Assembly (NCBI GenBank): GCA_033763695.1
Contig: JANRKB010000018.1
Location: 124,001-188,000, forward strand
DNA length: 64,000 nucleotides
Direction of reading: 5' to 3'
Origin: JANRKB01 sp033763695
Lineage (GTDB): Bacteria > Planctomycetota > Phycisphaerae > Phycisphaerales > UBA1924
Shown here: positions 8,915-17,856 of the stretch, in pieces
Position numbering within the stretch: position 1 is the stretch's first letter
Layout: every line of letters starts with the position of its first letter
Position numbers and translations under genes: made by a program
The notes under the pieces: generated by a model
What the model was told of the DNA's origin: nothing
Databases searched by the model: none
What the model saw: only the letters and a program-made list of their open reading frames with translations

Positions 8915-9616
8915 TCAGCGATTCATCTCTTCGGGCGGCATCGCGAGCGACGGGCCGGGGATCTCGCCAAGGGCACGGATCCGGGCCGGAATCGTTTCGT
9001 TCTTGGGGTCAAGGAACATCGCCATCCGCAGACGCTTGAACGCGTTGGCCTTGTCGCCCAGCGACTCATAGAAGTCGGCCAGCGCGAGCTGGATACGGCT
9101 CGACTTTCCGCCGTCGAGACGTGCCGCCTGCAGGTAGGCCTCCTGCGCGTCGTCGACATGGCCGATCTGCTGGGAATACTGGCCCAAGCGCATGTAGTCG
9201 GACACGCCGCCACGCTCGCGCGTCATCTGCTGCAAAAAGAGCATGAGGTCTTCGTTCTCGCCTGCCGCGGCCAGCGCGTCGGCCAGACCTTCGATCGACT
9301 CCTCGCGGGCCGGCTTCACGTCGCGGACGATGTGCATCTGCTCGCGGGCGCTCTTGGCATCGCCGCTGCGCAGATAGGTCTCGGCCAGACGCAGACGCAC
9401 ATCGACGTCGTCGGGCTTGCGCCGCTCGTACTCGACGTAATCGACCAGTGCGCCGGAGTAGTTGCCGGCGCCAAACTTGATATCGCCGACTTCGCGAACG
9501 CGGGTCAGCGGGCGCTCATTGGCACAGCCACCAACGCCAGCGAGAAGCGCCAAAGCCACGCCGGCCGCCACGAAGGTTGAGGGGCCAGAACGGACAAGGC
9601 GGGAATGCATCTGCAT
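8915..9616 (-). CDS. TPR-repeat lipoprotein
   Basis: A 233-residue exported protein. The ATG at 9616 has a GGAG box 8 bases upstream. Residues 1-32 form a lipoprotein signal ending in a lipobox-like LLAGVGGC, giving a lipid-modified Cys. The rest is a chain of tetratricopeptide-type helical pairs (GALVDYVEYERRKPDDVDVRLRLAETYLRSGDAKSA; DYMRLGQYSQQIGHVDDAQEAYLQAARLDGG; LALADFYESLGDKANAFKRLRMAMFLDP). It is probably a periplasmic protein-interaction scaffold. It diverges from the membrane-fusion protein at 10155 across a long gap. Confidence 0.85.
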   Translation of the reverse strand: MQMHSRLVRSGPSTFVAAGVALALLAGVGGCANERPLTRVREVGDIKFGAGNYSGALVDYVEYERRKPDDVDVRLRLAETYLRSGDAKSAREQMHIVRDVKPAREESIEGLADALAAAGENEDLMLFLQQMTRERGGVSDYMRLGQYSQQIGHVDDAQEAYLQAARLDGGKSSRIQLALADFYESLGDKANAFKRLRMAMFLDPKNETIPARIRALGEIPGPSLAMPPEEMNR

Positions 9617-10154
9617 CGCTCGATCTCCATCAGAATCAATACTGAGGGCGGCATCGCCCCCCGAGCCGCCGGGGCCGGACTCGAAGAATGGTATCGGCCG
9701 ATGCGCTGATTTTGCTGGAGAAGGCCGCCCCACCCTGCGAGACGAATCCGCAAGGACTGGGACCGCGAAACCTGCGCGTCCTTCGCCGTGTCCCGTCGGT
9801 CGCACGCCGGGAAACACCCAAGAATTTCTCTCCGGCGCGGGCAAAAACCGGTTCGGTTGGACCCCAGTGTGCGATACACTGGTTTCGAGGACGGTTCGGG
9901 TTTCGGTGCGCATCCTTCCGAGTGGGTCATCGCGGTCGCGGGTCGGTCTGGGTGGACCATCCGGGTTCCAGATGACCAGACGGGCCTGAACAGGCAGGCC
10001 CGCTTCGGATTGATCCCGCCTTGGCGGGGTCAGGATTTGCGCCCAAAGCCGCTCCGACCTGCTGAACTTGTTGGTCTCGCCGTCGGTATCGCCCTGGTCG
10101 CTTCCCGTGAAGCTCCCGCCCGATCCGCCCGGCACACACGAAGAGGAGTCGCGG
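9617..10154 (+). promoter_or_regulatory. Long noncoding leader with two hairpins upstream of the membrane-fusion protein
   Basis: A 538-base gap between the divergent TPR lipoprotein and the adaptor gene. A weak sigma70-like site is possible at 9852-9880 (TTCGGT, 17-base spacer, TACACT). Downstream are two clean hairpins: 9981-10002 (perfect 8-bp CGGGCCTG/CAGGCCCG, 6-base loop) and 10012-10030 (9-bp GATCCCGCC/GGCGGGGTC with one G-T pair, 2-base loop). Neither is followed by a T run, so a structured 5' leader fits better than a terminator. No riboswitch class was recognised. Confidence 0.4.
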
Positions 10155-11972
10155 ATGCCCCAAGGCCGCCACATCCAGAGCGTCGTTTCCACCGGCACGC
10201 CGGACCGCGCCCCCCGGTTGCCCCGGCGCAAGGCCCGCGGCATGGCCCGCAGCCGCGTCATCGCCCTTGTTGCAGTCGCCGGACTCGCCCTGGGCGGCTA
10301 CCTGCTCCTGCGCCCCTCGGGCTCGACCCCGGCGACCAACGCTGCCAAGAGTTCCATCGTCACCGCCGACCACGCCCAGGTGAAGCGGGCGAGCTTTGAC
10401 ATCACCACCACGGCCAGCGGCGAACTGGAAGCCAAGAACCAGATCGAGATCCGCAGCCCGCTTGAGGGTGAGGGGTCTATCGTCGAGATCATCGCCGAGG
10501 GCACCAAGGTCAAGAAGGGCGATGTGCTCATCCGCCTCAAGACCGACGACCTGCAGCGGCGCGTCGACGAGGACACGCTGAGCGTCGAATCCGCCAAGGC
10601 GGACATGATCGCCGCGGAGAACGGCTACAACATCCAGGTCAACGACAACGACAACCGTCTGCGTCAGGCCCGCGTCAAGCTGGAGCTGGCCGAGATCGCG
10701 ATGAAGCAGTGGATGGAGGGTGAGGTCAAGACCAAGCGCACCAAGCTGCAGCTTGACCTGAGCCGCACCAAGCTGGAGATCGACCGCCTCGCCGAGAAGC
10801 TGCAGCGCAGTTGGAAGCTGCACGAGCAGGGCTTCCTCTCCAAGGACGAACTGGAGCAGGATGAACTGCGCTACATCGAAGCCCAGACCAACTGGACCAA
10901 CGCCAACCTCGCAGCACGCGTCTACGAGTCGTTCGACTTCCCGCGTGACGAAAAAACCAAGATCTCCGACGTCGATCAGGCCAAGAGCGATCTGCGCCGC
11001 GTGATGCTCAACAACGAGATCGAGCTCGCCAGCAAGGAGAGCAATCGCACCAAGGTGCGCAAGCAGCTCAGCGTGCTGGAGACCAAGCTCGCCAAGAGCA
11101 AGCAGCAGCTCGAAGCCGCCACCGTCACCGCCCCCGCCGACGGTCTGGTCGTCTACGGCACCAGCGTCGAGCGTCGCTTCTGGGGCGGCAATGAAGGCCC
11201 GCTGCAGATCGGCCGCAAGGTTTATCCCAATGAACTGCTCGTGGTCCTGCCCGACACCAGCGCGATGGTCGCGTCGGTCCGCGTGCACGAAAGCCTCGCG
11301 GGCAAGGTGAACAAGGGTCAGGTCGCCACGGTCAAGATCGACGCCGCGGGCGGCAAGACGTACATCGGCGAGGTCGACTCGATCGGTGTGCTGGCTGAGT
11401 CCGGCGGCTGGCGCGATCCGGATCGTCGCGAGTACACCGTGAAGATCGCGCTGGATCTGGATGCTGCCGCGACGCTGAAGCCGTCGATGCGCTGCGAGGC
11501 CGAGATCAATATGGGTCGCGTCGATGACGCGATCGCCGTGCCGATCCAAGGCGTCTTCAGCGACGGCCCGGTGCGCTACGTCTATGTGCCCAGCGACAAC
11601 AAGTTCCAGCGCATTCCGGTGAAGCTTGGCCGCCGCTCCAACTCCTTTGCCGAGATCCTCGCGGGCCTCGATGAGGGGCAGACGGTGCTGCTGCGCGATC
11701 CGACGCCCGGCGAAACCATCAGCCTGCCGTGGGACAAGGCCAAGCTCGAACTCGCGGGCTATCAGCTCGACAAGGACGGCCAGGTCATCCCCGAGGGCGG
11801 CGGGCCCGTGCAGGGCAGCCGCGCCAACGCCAAGCAGGCCGCCAAGGCCAAGGCGGATTCGGACAAGATCGCCGCCAAGCCGGAATCGGCCAAGGAAGCG
11901 GCGCCCGCGGAAGCCACCGTAAGGTCGACAGACGCTTCGGGCGCGGCCGCTAGTACGACGGCCACCAAGTAG
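10155..11972 (+). CDS. HlyD/AcrA-type periplasmic adaptor (membrane-fusion protein)
   Basis: A 605-residue adaptor. The ATG at 10155 has GAGGAG upstream. A single N-terminal membrane anchor (RVIALVAVAGLALGGYLLL, about residues 33-51) follows a basic stretch. Then come a barrel-sandwich half-motif (TASGELEAKNQIEIRSPLEGEGSIVEIIAEGTKVKKGDVLIRL), a long charged coiled-coil (about 140-330), the second lipoyl half (AATVTAPADGLVVYG), a beta-barrel domain with LLVVLPDTSAMVASVRVHE, and a membrane-proximal domain (IAVPIQGVFSDGPVRYVYV, LDEGQTVLLRDP). The C-terminus is a Lys/Ala-rich tail. Such proteins link an inner-membrane ABC or RND pump to an outer-membrane exit. No pump gene follows, so it is an orphan adaptor here. 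Confidence 0.9.
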   Translation: MPQGRHIQSVVSTGTPDRAPRLPRRKARGMARSRVIALVAVAGLALGGYLLLRPSGSTPATNAAKSSIVTADHAQVKRASFDITTTASGELEAKNQIEIRSPLEGEGSIVEIIAEGTKVKKGDVLIRLKTDDLQRRVDEDTLSVESAKADMIAAENGYNIQVNDNDNRLRQARVKLELAEIAMKQWMEGEVKTKRTKLQLDLSRTKLEIDRLAEKLQRSWKLHEQGFLSKDELEQDELRYIEAQTNWTNANLAARVYESFDFPRDEKTKISDVDQAKSDLRRVMLNNEIELASKESNRTKVRKQLSVLETKLAKSKQQLEAATVTAPADGLVVYGTSVERRFWGGNEGPLQIGRKVYPNELLVVLPDTSAMVASVRVHESLAGKVNKGQVATVKIDAAGGKTYIGEVDSIGVLAESGGWRDPDRREYTVKIALDLDAAATLKPSMRCEAEINMGRVDDAIAVPIQGVFSDGPVRYVYVPSDNKFQRIPVKLGRRSNSFAEILAGLDEGQTVLLRDPTPGETISLPWDKAKLELAGYQLDKDGQVIPEGGGPVQGSRANAKQAAKAKADSDKIAAKPESAKEAAPAEATVRSTDASGAAASTTATK

Positions 11973-12010
11973 CAACATCAACACTCGCGGATAGCCGTAG
12001 GAACTCGGGA

Positions 12011-12892
12011 ATGCCGCTAAAGTATCTACGGTTCTACTTGCTCGTAGGCGTGCTGGCGGTTTTTGCAATTGTGCTGTGCAAGGTGGCCCAATGGATCACA
12101 ATTGTCGGCCCGAGCTTTCAATCAATCGGACTTGCGCTGCTCGACAAGATGCGAAACGTTAGCCTGTTCGTTGCCGCGACTGGGGTTCTCGCTGCGAGTG
12201 TCGTTGCGGACACAACCCTTCGGGTCGCACGTGCAGGCGGACACCCGATTGATGCTACGGGCCTCTGGAAGGAACGAAGTGATGGCTCTCCGACGTGGCG
12301 ACGGGTTGCCCGGCTCTTTGCTGTTGTGTGCGCCGTCACCAGTGTCGCTTTGATGGTCTGGGCTTGGACAAGTGGAAGGCAGCCCGCAGGATGGTTTCAA
12401 GCCGCACCCGAAGTCAGCAAAAGCAGCAGCTGTTGGGTGCTCTTCAATCGTGTAGAGCAGGCGTTGCAGGTACTCATCGCCTTCTTCGCATACTACTCAA
12501 TCGCCCTCGTCTTCCGAATCACGTCGTACTTGGAGTTCAGGGCTCGCAACGGACAAGTCAGTGCTGCCACGTCACGCATGGCAAATGAAGCGTTCTTCGC
12601 AGTCACACTCGCAGTGATGTTGAATCCGCTAATGTGCTCAGCATACTTTTTCTGCCGCGCTACCGCCAACGACGCGATTCAAGCGGACAAATGCATCGCT
12701 GTTCGCTTTCAGAGTATCGAGTACGCCGACACCGCGACGAGCATCGGGTGCTTCGGTGCCTACTGGCTTCCATTTGTCGCGGCCTGGCTCTGGATGTGGT
12801 GGCGCTACGCCAATCGCGGCATAGCCCCATCGCTCGCCGGACTCGTTCGCGATTTCTGGCGTCGGGATCTATCCTCGACAAACGACAAGTAG
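12011..12892 (+). CDS. Six-helix membrane protein, unrecognised
   Basis: A 293-residue protein that I do not recognise. About six hydrophobic helices are visible: FYLLVGVLAVFAIVLCKVA (7-25), LFVAATGVLAASVVA (about 53-67), LFAVVCAVTSVALMVWAW (about 100-117), VLIAFFAYYSIALVF (about 155-170), AFFAVTLAVMLNPLMCSAYFF (about 197-217) and YWLPFVAAWLWMWW (about 250-265). Several Cys and Trp are present. Codon choice is less GC-biased than in the neighbours (TTT, TTG, AAT, TAC mixed freely), which hints at recent acquisition. It begins 38 bases after the adaptor stop, where a MacB-type permease might be expected, but it has no permease signature. Confidence 0.7.
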   Translation: MPLKYLRFYLLVGVLAVFAIVLCKVAQWITIVGPSFQSIGLALLDKMRNVSLFVAATGVLAASVVADTTLRVARAGGHPIDATGLWKERSDGSPTWRRVARLFAVVCAVTSVALMVWAWTSGRQPAGWFQAAPEVSKSSSCWVLFNRVEQALQVLIAFFAYYSIALVFRITSYLEFRARNGQVSAATSRMANEAFFAVTLAVMLNPLMCSAYFFCRATANDAIQADKCIAVRFQSIEYADTATSIGCFGAYWLPFVAAWLWMWWRYANRGIAPSLAGLVRDFWRRDLSSTNDK

Positions 12893-13009
12893 ACTTCGCT
12901 CTGCGTCGATATCGTCTTCGGCTCCTTCCGATTTCGCTCGCGGCTTGTACGTCCGCGCTCGAACTGCCCACTTGTGACGCATGCTTGTCAGATGCTCGGT
13001 CTCTCTGCG

Positions 13010-14254
13010 ATGCGCATCCTCCACATCTCAACACGGCTGATCTTGGGCGGCTCGCAGGAGAACACCGTCCTCTCGTGCGAAGGCCAGGCCGCTCTTGGTC
13101 ACGACGTCCATCTCGCGTATGGCCCGATCTACGGCCCCGAGGGCTCTCTCTTCGATCGCGCATCGAAGTTCCGCACCGCTGATGGCCGCGGCATCCACAT
13201 GCACGAAGTGCCGAACATGGTGCGTCAAGTTGATCCGCGGCACGATGCCAAGTGTCTGCGCCAGCTCCGCGCGCTTATCCGCACCATCCGCCCCGACGTC
13301 GTGCATACGCACTCGTCAAAAGCGGGCATTCTGGGCCGCGCCGCAGCATGGGCCGAAGGCGGTCGCCCGGACCGCCCCGCTGATCGGCCGCCGATCGGCG
13401 TCGTCCACACGATCCACGGCCCGCCATTCCACGCACACCAGAATCCGCTCGTGAAGTGGGCGTACATCTGGGCCGAGCGCTACGCGGCGCGCCGATGTCA
13501 TCTGATCGCGGGCGTCGCGGATGCGATGACCAGGCAGTTTCTCGATGTTGGCATCGGTCGCCCTGAGCAGTATTCCACCGTGTACTCAGGAATGGAAGTC
13601 GAGCGATACTTGAACCCCGACGCCAGGCAGACTCGGGCCGAGATGCGGGCGGCGCTCTCGCTCCGCGACGACGACTTCGTCATCGGCTCCGTCGCCCGAC
13701 TCGCGGAGCTCAAGGGCCACGACGACATCCTCGACGCGCTGGGGGAAGATCTGCACGTGCACCCCACATGGAAGCTGCTCTGGGTCGGCGACGGCTGGTG
13801 GCGTGATCGTCTGCTCGCACGCGTCAGCGCGATGGGACTGGGTAATCGCGTCATCACGACGGGGCTTGTCCCATCCGAGCGGGTTCCGGGATACATGCGC
13901 GCGATGGATGTGATGGTGCACGCGAGCTATCGCGAGGGCCTGCCGCGCACTGTGCCGCAGGCGCTGCTGTGCGGCACGCCGGTCATCGCCACCGATGTCG
14001 ACGGCACGCGCGAAGCCTGCATCGAAGGACGCACCGGCAAGCTCGTGCCGCTGGGCGATCGTGCCGCGCTGCGTGCCAGCGTGCGCTGGATGTTCGAGCA
14101 TCCGAGCGAACGTCTGACGCTTGCGATGCAAGGCCGCGAACTCTGCCGCGATCGCTTCAGCACCCAAACAATGGTCCGCGATCTGGAATTGTTCTACGCC
14201 AAGGCCTTTGCGATGGCCGGCGGCGGGGCGTGGCGCGTCGGAGCGGGCGCATGA
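13010..14254 (+). CDS. Glycosyltransferase, GT-B fold (family 4-like)
   Basis: A 414-residue retaining glycosyltransferase. MRILHISTRLILGGSQENT is the typical N-terminal Rossmann strand with the glycine-rich loop; VVHTHSSKAGILGRAAA and VVHTIHGPPFHAHQNP complete the acceptor domain. The C-terminal donor domain has VIGSVARLAELKGHDDILDAL, LLWVGDGWWRDRL and the E-x7-E type region EGLPRTVPQALLCGTPVIATDVDGTREACIEGRTGKLVPLGD that binds the nucleotide-sugar. It probably adds a sugar in surface glycan synthesis; donor and acceptor are unknown. A GTG at 12974 and an ATG at 12992 would add 12 or 6 residues; the conserved strand favours 13010. The stop overlaps the next start (ATGA). Confidence 0.9.
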   Translation: MRILHISTRLILGGSQENTVLSCEGQAALGHDVHLAYGPIYGPEGSLFDRASKFRTADGRGIHMHEVPNMVRQVDPRHDAKCLRQLRALIRTIRPDVVHTHSSKAGILGRAAAWAEGGRPDRPADRPPIGVVHTIHGPPFHAHQNPLVKWAYIWAERYAARRCHLIAGVADAMTRQFLDVGIGRPEQYSTVYSGMEVERYLNPDARQTRAEMRAALSLRDDDFVIGSVARLAELKGHDDILDALGEDLHVHPTWKLLWVGDGWWRDRLLARVSAMGLGNRVITTGLVPSERVPGYMRAMDVMVHASYREGLPRTVPQALLCGTPVIATDVDGTREACIEGRTGKLVPLGDRAALRASVRWMFEHPSERLTLAMQGRELCRDRFSTQTMVRDLELFYAKAFAMAGGGAWRVGAGA

Positions 14255-16458
14255 TCGGCGCGCCATCACGTCCGCCGCGTTGCTTCGCACGCTGCATCGC
14301 GATCATCGTCGCGCTCGCGTTCTCCGGCATCGCATCGGCCCAGCGTCTGAACCTCGGCGGTGCAAGCCCATTCGTCAGCGACCCGGGCATCGCCGCCGCG
14401 GCTCTGGAACGCGAGCTTCGCACCATCGCGGACACGCGCACCGAATCTCCCGCGATCAGTTCGCTTGCACGCCTCGGCGCGGATCTCGCGGCCGTTGGCA
14501 AGGCCAACGGCGAGGCGGGTTCATGGTGCGTTGTGCAGGCGATGACGATCCGCGCGCACCTCGCCGCGCTGCGTCACACGCTCGACGCCAAGCCCTCGCT
14601 TCTGCGCGATGCCGTCGCTCGCGATCTGCGCCTGCCCCAAGACACGCCGCTGACCGATGAGCGTGCTGTGCGCACCATGCTCCGTGATGCGCTTGCGCCG
14701 CTGCTGCCTGCTCCGAGCGTCGATGCAGCCCCCGGCTGGTGGCGCGACGCTGCCAACGAACCGCTCCCCGAGTCGCTCGGCGTCCTCGTCGCGGGCAAGA
14801 AGGGCGACGACAAGCTCATCGCGACGATCAATCGCCTCGACGCGCGGCTCGCGAGCGCTCGCGGTTGGTGGGCCTATCGCGCCGCGGCTGACACCGTTCG
14901 CCGTGCGGTCGTGCGAGCCGCCCCACTCGCGCTCGAGCCCGCGGGATGGCTCGCACGAGGGGCACGCGAGAGCGCGACAGAAGAGTTCCGCCGCGCCGTC
15001 GCGGCAATCGCTGATGCTGCCGAGCAGCGCGACGCGGTTGCGCGTCTTCGTCGACTCGCCGATCTCAACGAACTCGTCACGCTCTGCGGCGGCGTCGACG
15101 ACACGAAGTTCACGCTCCGCGTCGGTGTGGCCGACTTCGTTGCAGCGGTACCCGAGACGCTCGACGAGGACTACGCCAAGCGGCTGGAATCAGGCCTGCG
15201 TGCCGCGCGACTGTTGCGAGAGGCGGAATCGCTCGTCGATGAATCCCGCTTCGTGCGTCCGCTGCGTCCGGGCGTGCGTGTGCTCCGCGTGCCGCTGCAG
15301 GAGAGTGCGGCGGGCGTGCGCGACGCCATCCCGCGGCTGCTGGCACGCTCCGATGCGATGAGCGATCCCGCCGTGCTCAGCGCGATCAACGCGCACCGCG
15401 ACAATGTCGACGATCTGCACGAACTGCTGCGTGCGAGCGACGCGATCGCCTCTCCCAAGGGCAACGGCGAGGCCCGCGACGACCTCGCGCGCATCGCTGA
15501 TCGCCTGCTGGCATATGCGAAGGACGCCACCCAGCCCAAGCCCGTCCGCGATGCCCGCGCGAATCTGCGTGAGCTCGCGCGGCAGACCTCCGTCGCGCTC
15601 CGCCTGCCCAGCGAAGAGACACTGCGCCTCGCCGCGAACAAGGACGCCGATTTTTCGACACTGGATGCGCCGCGTCGCGACGAGGTGCTGCGAACCCGCT
15701 CATGGCTCGCGGGGCTGGGGGCTGATCTGATCGACCGTATCGACGAGCAGCGGGCCGCATGGATTCAAGGTTGGTCCGATCAGCGGGCCGCGTCGCCGCA
15801 GGCGGCCGCGCGACGCCTTGATCATTTCACAACGCTGAGCACGCTTGTTGAGGATCTCGTCGCGAGCGGCATGCAGCCGCCCGGGGACAGCGCAGCGAAA
15901 GGGCTGACTTTTCCCGGCCCTGCCGCGCTTGATCGCTGGCCGGGTTGGGAGCTTGACGTCCGCGTGCTCGCGGCGTGGAGCACAGGCGCAGCCGACACTT
16001 TGCCGAGAGCGATTCAGGCATGCATCGACGGCACGGACGATGACAAGCCGACGCCCGCCGCACTCGAACACGCGCGAAGAGCATGGTCACTCGTCGCCCT
16101 CGCGGGCCGCCTCAATCGCGGGGCGATGCAGTGGTCTGGAAGCGTGCGGAGCGACCCATCCGCGGCGAACGCCGACGCATTGCGCGTGCTCGAACTCGCG
16201 GCTGGCATGCCCGATGATCTGGCGACCTGGCGTGCAGCGGATCGGCAGACGCTCGCCGTGATCTGCCGCTTTGGCGCGGAGTGGCAGGCCCAGCACCTGC
16301 TCGGCCAGCAGCGGGCTGTCGCCGCGGGCGAGCCGCGCGACGGCGACGGCGGAGAAACGCGTGAGAAAGAGAGCCCAGCCCAAGCCGCGGCACGCCGCGC
16401 GACCGCGCTGCGCGATGCGATCACGCAACGGGCGGTGGCGTATCTGGAGCGGCGGTAG
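14251..16458 (+). CDS. Large exported helical protein of unknown function
   Basis: A 735-residue protein translationally coupled to the glycosyltransferase by an ATGA overlap. Residues 1-31 look like a signal peptide (basic start, CFARCIAIIVALAFSGIASAQ). The mature part is Ala/Arg/Asp-rich, almost entirely predicted helix by composition, with no membrane segment after the signal and no motif that I recognise. The last 60 residues are highly charged. It may be a planctomycete-specific periplasmic protein; the coupling suggests it acts with the glycosyltransferase, but that is inference. Confidence 0.7.
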   Translation: MIGAPSRPPRCFARCIAIIVALAFSGIASAQRLNLGGASPFVSDPGIAAAALERELRTIADTRTESPAISSLARLGADLAAVGKANGEAGSWCVVQAMTIRAHLAALRHTLDAKPSLLRDAVARDLRLPQDTPLTDERAVRTMLRDALAPLLPAPSVDAAPGWWRDAANEPLPESLGVLVAGKKGDDKLIATINRLDARLASARGWWAYRAAADTVRRAVVRAAPLALEPAGWLARGARESATEEFRRAVAAIADAAEQRDAVARLRRLADLNELVTLCGGVDDTKFTLRVGVADFVAAVPETLDEDYAKRLESGLRAARLLREAESLVDESRFVRPLRPGVRVLRVPLQESAAGVRDAIPRLLARSDAMSDPAVLSAINAHRDNVDDLHELLRASDAIASPKGNGEARDDLARIADRLLAYAKDATQPKPVRDARANLRELARQTSVALRLPSEETLRLAANKDADFSTLDAPRRDEVLRTRSWLAGLGADLIDRIDEQRAAWIQGWSDQRAASPQAAARRLDHFTTLSTLVEDLVASGMQPPGDSAAKGLTFPGPAALDRWPGWELDVRVLAAWSTGAADTLPRAIQACIDGTDDDKPTPAALEHARRAWSLVALAGRLNRGAMQWSGSVRSDPSAANADALRVLELAAGMPDDLATWRAADRQTLAVICRFGAEWQAQHLLGQQRAVAAGEPRDGDGGETREKESPAQAAARRATALRDAITQRAVAYLERR

Positions 16459-16469
16459 ACGTCAGCGAT

Positions 16470-17093
16470 CTATCGCATCTGCCGTCGCCGCAGCGCCACG
16501 GGCGATTCATGGATCGTGCAAGAGCGGAGTGGCACACCCAGATCACGCGCGATTCCCGACGCGATTGCATCGGCAGACCTCGCGAAGCAGCAGACCTCAA
16601 GTGGCTCACGTCGCAGTGTCGCTCGAAACACGATCACGACGCTGAACACCATGTTTCGCTCGATGCCATCATCATGCACGATGGTGACATGCTCGACCAG
16701 TTCAATGTCCTCGCGTCGTCCAAGGGCTTTGCGACGTGGGAAGGACACTTCGCCGCCATGATCGATGACGACAATCGGCCCGTACGCCGCGGCGATTCAT
16801 TGAGTCATAGAAAAAGCGACGGCGAGGCCGATGCTCATGACGATCGCGCACGCGGACCACACGATGAGAATCGCGACGGGCATCAAGCCCGCCTGCCACG
16901 CGACCCAGCCACAGGCGGCGAAGACTGGCCCACTGCTGGATGCGATGAGCGCAAGATGACGGGATGGCCGCGTTGCGAATCGATGCTGGATCTCTCCCTA
17001 AATCTCGAAACGCTCGACCGCCGCGTGCTCGCACTGTCCCTTTTGCAAGGCGACATGAAACCCACCGGGCGTGGTGTCTTGTTCAGCAGTCAT
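16470..17093 (-). pseudogene. Broken paralogue of the adjacent membrane protein, two in-frame stops
   Basis: A single reading frame runs from the ATG at 17093 to the TAG at 16470 (208 codons) but is interrupted by TAG at 16998-17000 (after about 31 codons) and TGA at 16797-16799. Between and after the stops the frame stays protein-like: a membrane pair (SGPVFAACGWVAWQAGLMPVAILIVWSACAIVMSIGLAVAF as one stretch read in parts) and a soluble C-terminal domain (GPIVVIDHGGEVSFPRRKAL, VTIVHDDGIERNM, FSVVIVFRATLRREPLEV, FARSADAIASGIARDLG). This matches the intact upstream gene 17090-17710 in topology and order of motifs. The ATG overlaps the stop of that gene (ATGA), as expected for a formerly coupled gene. 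It is either decayed or hit by sequence errors; the C-terminal 92 codons could still be translated alone from a GTG at 16748. Confidence 0.65.
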
Positions 17094-17710
17094 GTGCGTC
17101 GAGATTGGGCTGACACCGAGTAGTCGCGATGCTTCAGGCCAGCAGCCGCTGCGAAGGCAGCGACTGATCGGCGCGAAGACACCGTGCTAATGTGAATGAG
17201 CTGATCTGCGCCAGGTGAAGTTGCTCCGCCATTTCGCAGAATGACGCAGTGCTCGACGGCCAGACGCTGGGCATCATGCGGTGAGTCAACCCGGACGGTG
17301 TCGATGCTCTTGATCGCGGAGCGCTTCAACACGTTTCCGGTGGGCGGGATGATCAATTCTTGACTCTGCGGATCAAAAACAAGGAGTGGCAATCCCTGAT
17401 CCATGCGGCGCATGTTGATGATCAGAAGTGCGGGTATCGCAATCAGACATGCGGCGACAAGAAACATCAACGCAGTGCCAACAAGCGCCCAGACATCCAC
17501 GACACGCTCGCTGAGCGCGAAGGCATAACCGGTTCCCGCTCCGATCACGCTTACGCCCAAGAAGCGCAAGGCAACGTGCATCGGTGCAACACGATGATCA
17601 GGCCGCAGGAGAACGAGTGGCCCTCGCTTTTGCACAAGCAAACGCGTGGCGCAACGCGTGCTGCGTTCGCGACTCGGTACACGCTTGTGGTCGGCATCCG
17701 TCGACTGCAT
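17090..17710 (-). CDS. Two-helix membrane protein with cytoplasmic PH-like domain, unrecognised
   Basis: A 206-residue protein. The ATG at 17710 has GGAG five bases upstream; a GTG at 17764 would add 18 residues. An N-terminal basic region is followed by two membrane helices (ALRFLGVSVIGAGTGYAFAL; VWALVGTALMFLVAACLIAIPALLI) and a soluble strand-rich domain (LPLLVFDPQSQELIIPP, IKSIDTVRV, AVEHCVILRNGG, LIHISTVSSRRSVAAFAAAAGL). The layout resembles bacterial membrane-anchored PH-like proteins, but no family is named here. It follows trpS on the same strand and overlaps the broken paralogue downstream. Confidence 0.7.
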   Translation of the reverse strand: MQSTDADHKRVPSRERSTRCATRLLVQKRGPLVLLRPDHRVAPMHVALRFLGVSVIGAGTGYAFALSERVVDVWALVGTALMFLVAACLIAIPALLIINMRRMDQGLPLLVFDPQSQELIIPPTGNVLKRSAIKSIDTVRVDSPHDAQRLAVEHCVILRNGGATSPGADQLIHISTVSSRRSVAAFAAAAGLKHRDYSVSAQSRRT

Positions 17711-17856
17711 GGCATCTCCAACTCCATGAGCCGCCCTCGCTTCTCGACGCGCGGCTCTGCACACGACGGTGTGGCGCGTTTGGATGGCGGAGCAAATCGC
17801 GGCGGATCCCGCGGTGTCACTGATTGGTCCCCTTCACACGCACCAATCGGTGCCGC

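Noticed and set aside
16797..16799. TGA read as selenocysteine in the broken paralogue
   Set aside because: No redox motif around the codon, no selenoprotein family resemblance, and the same frame also has a TAG.
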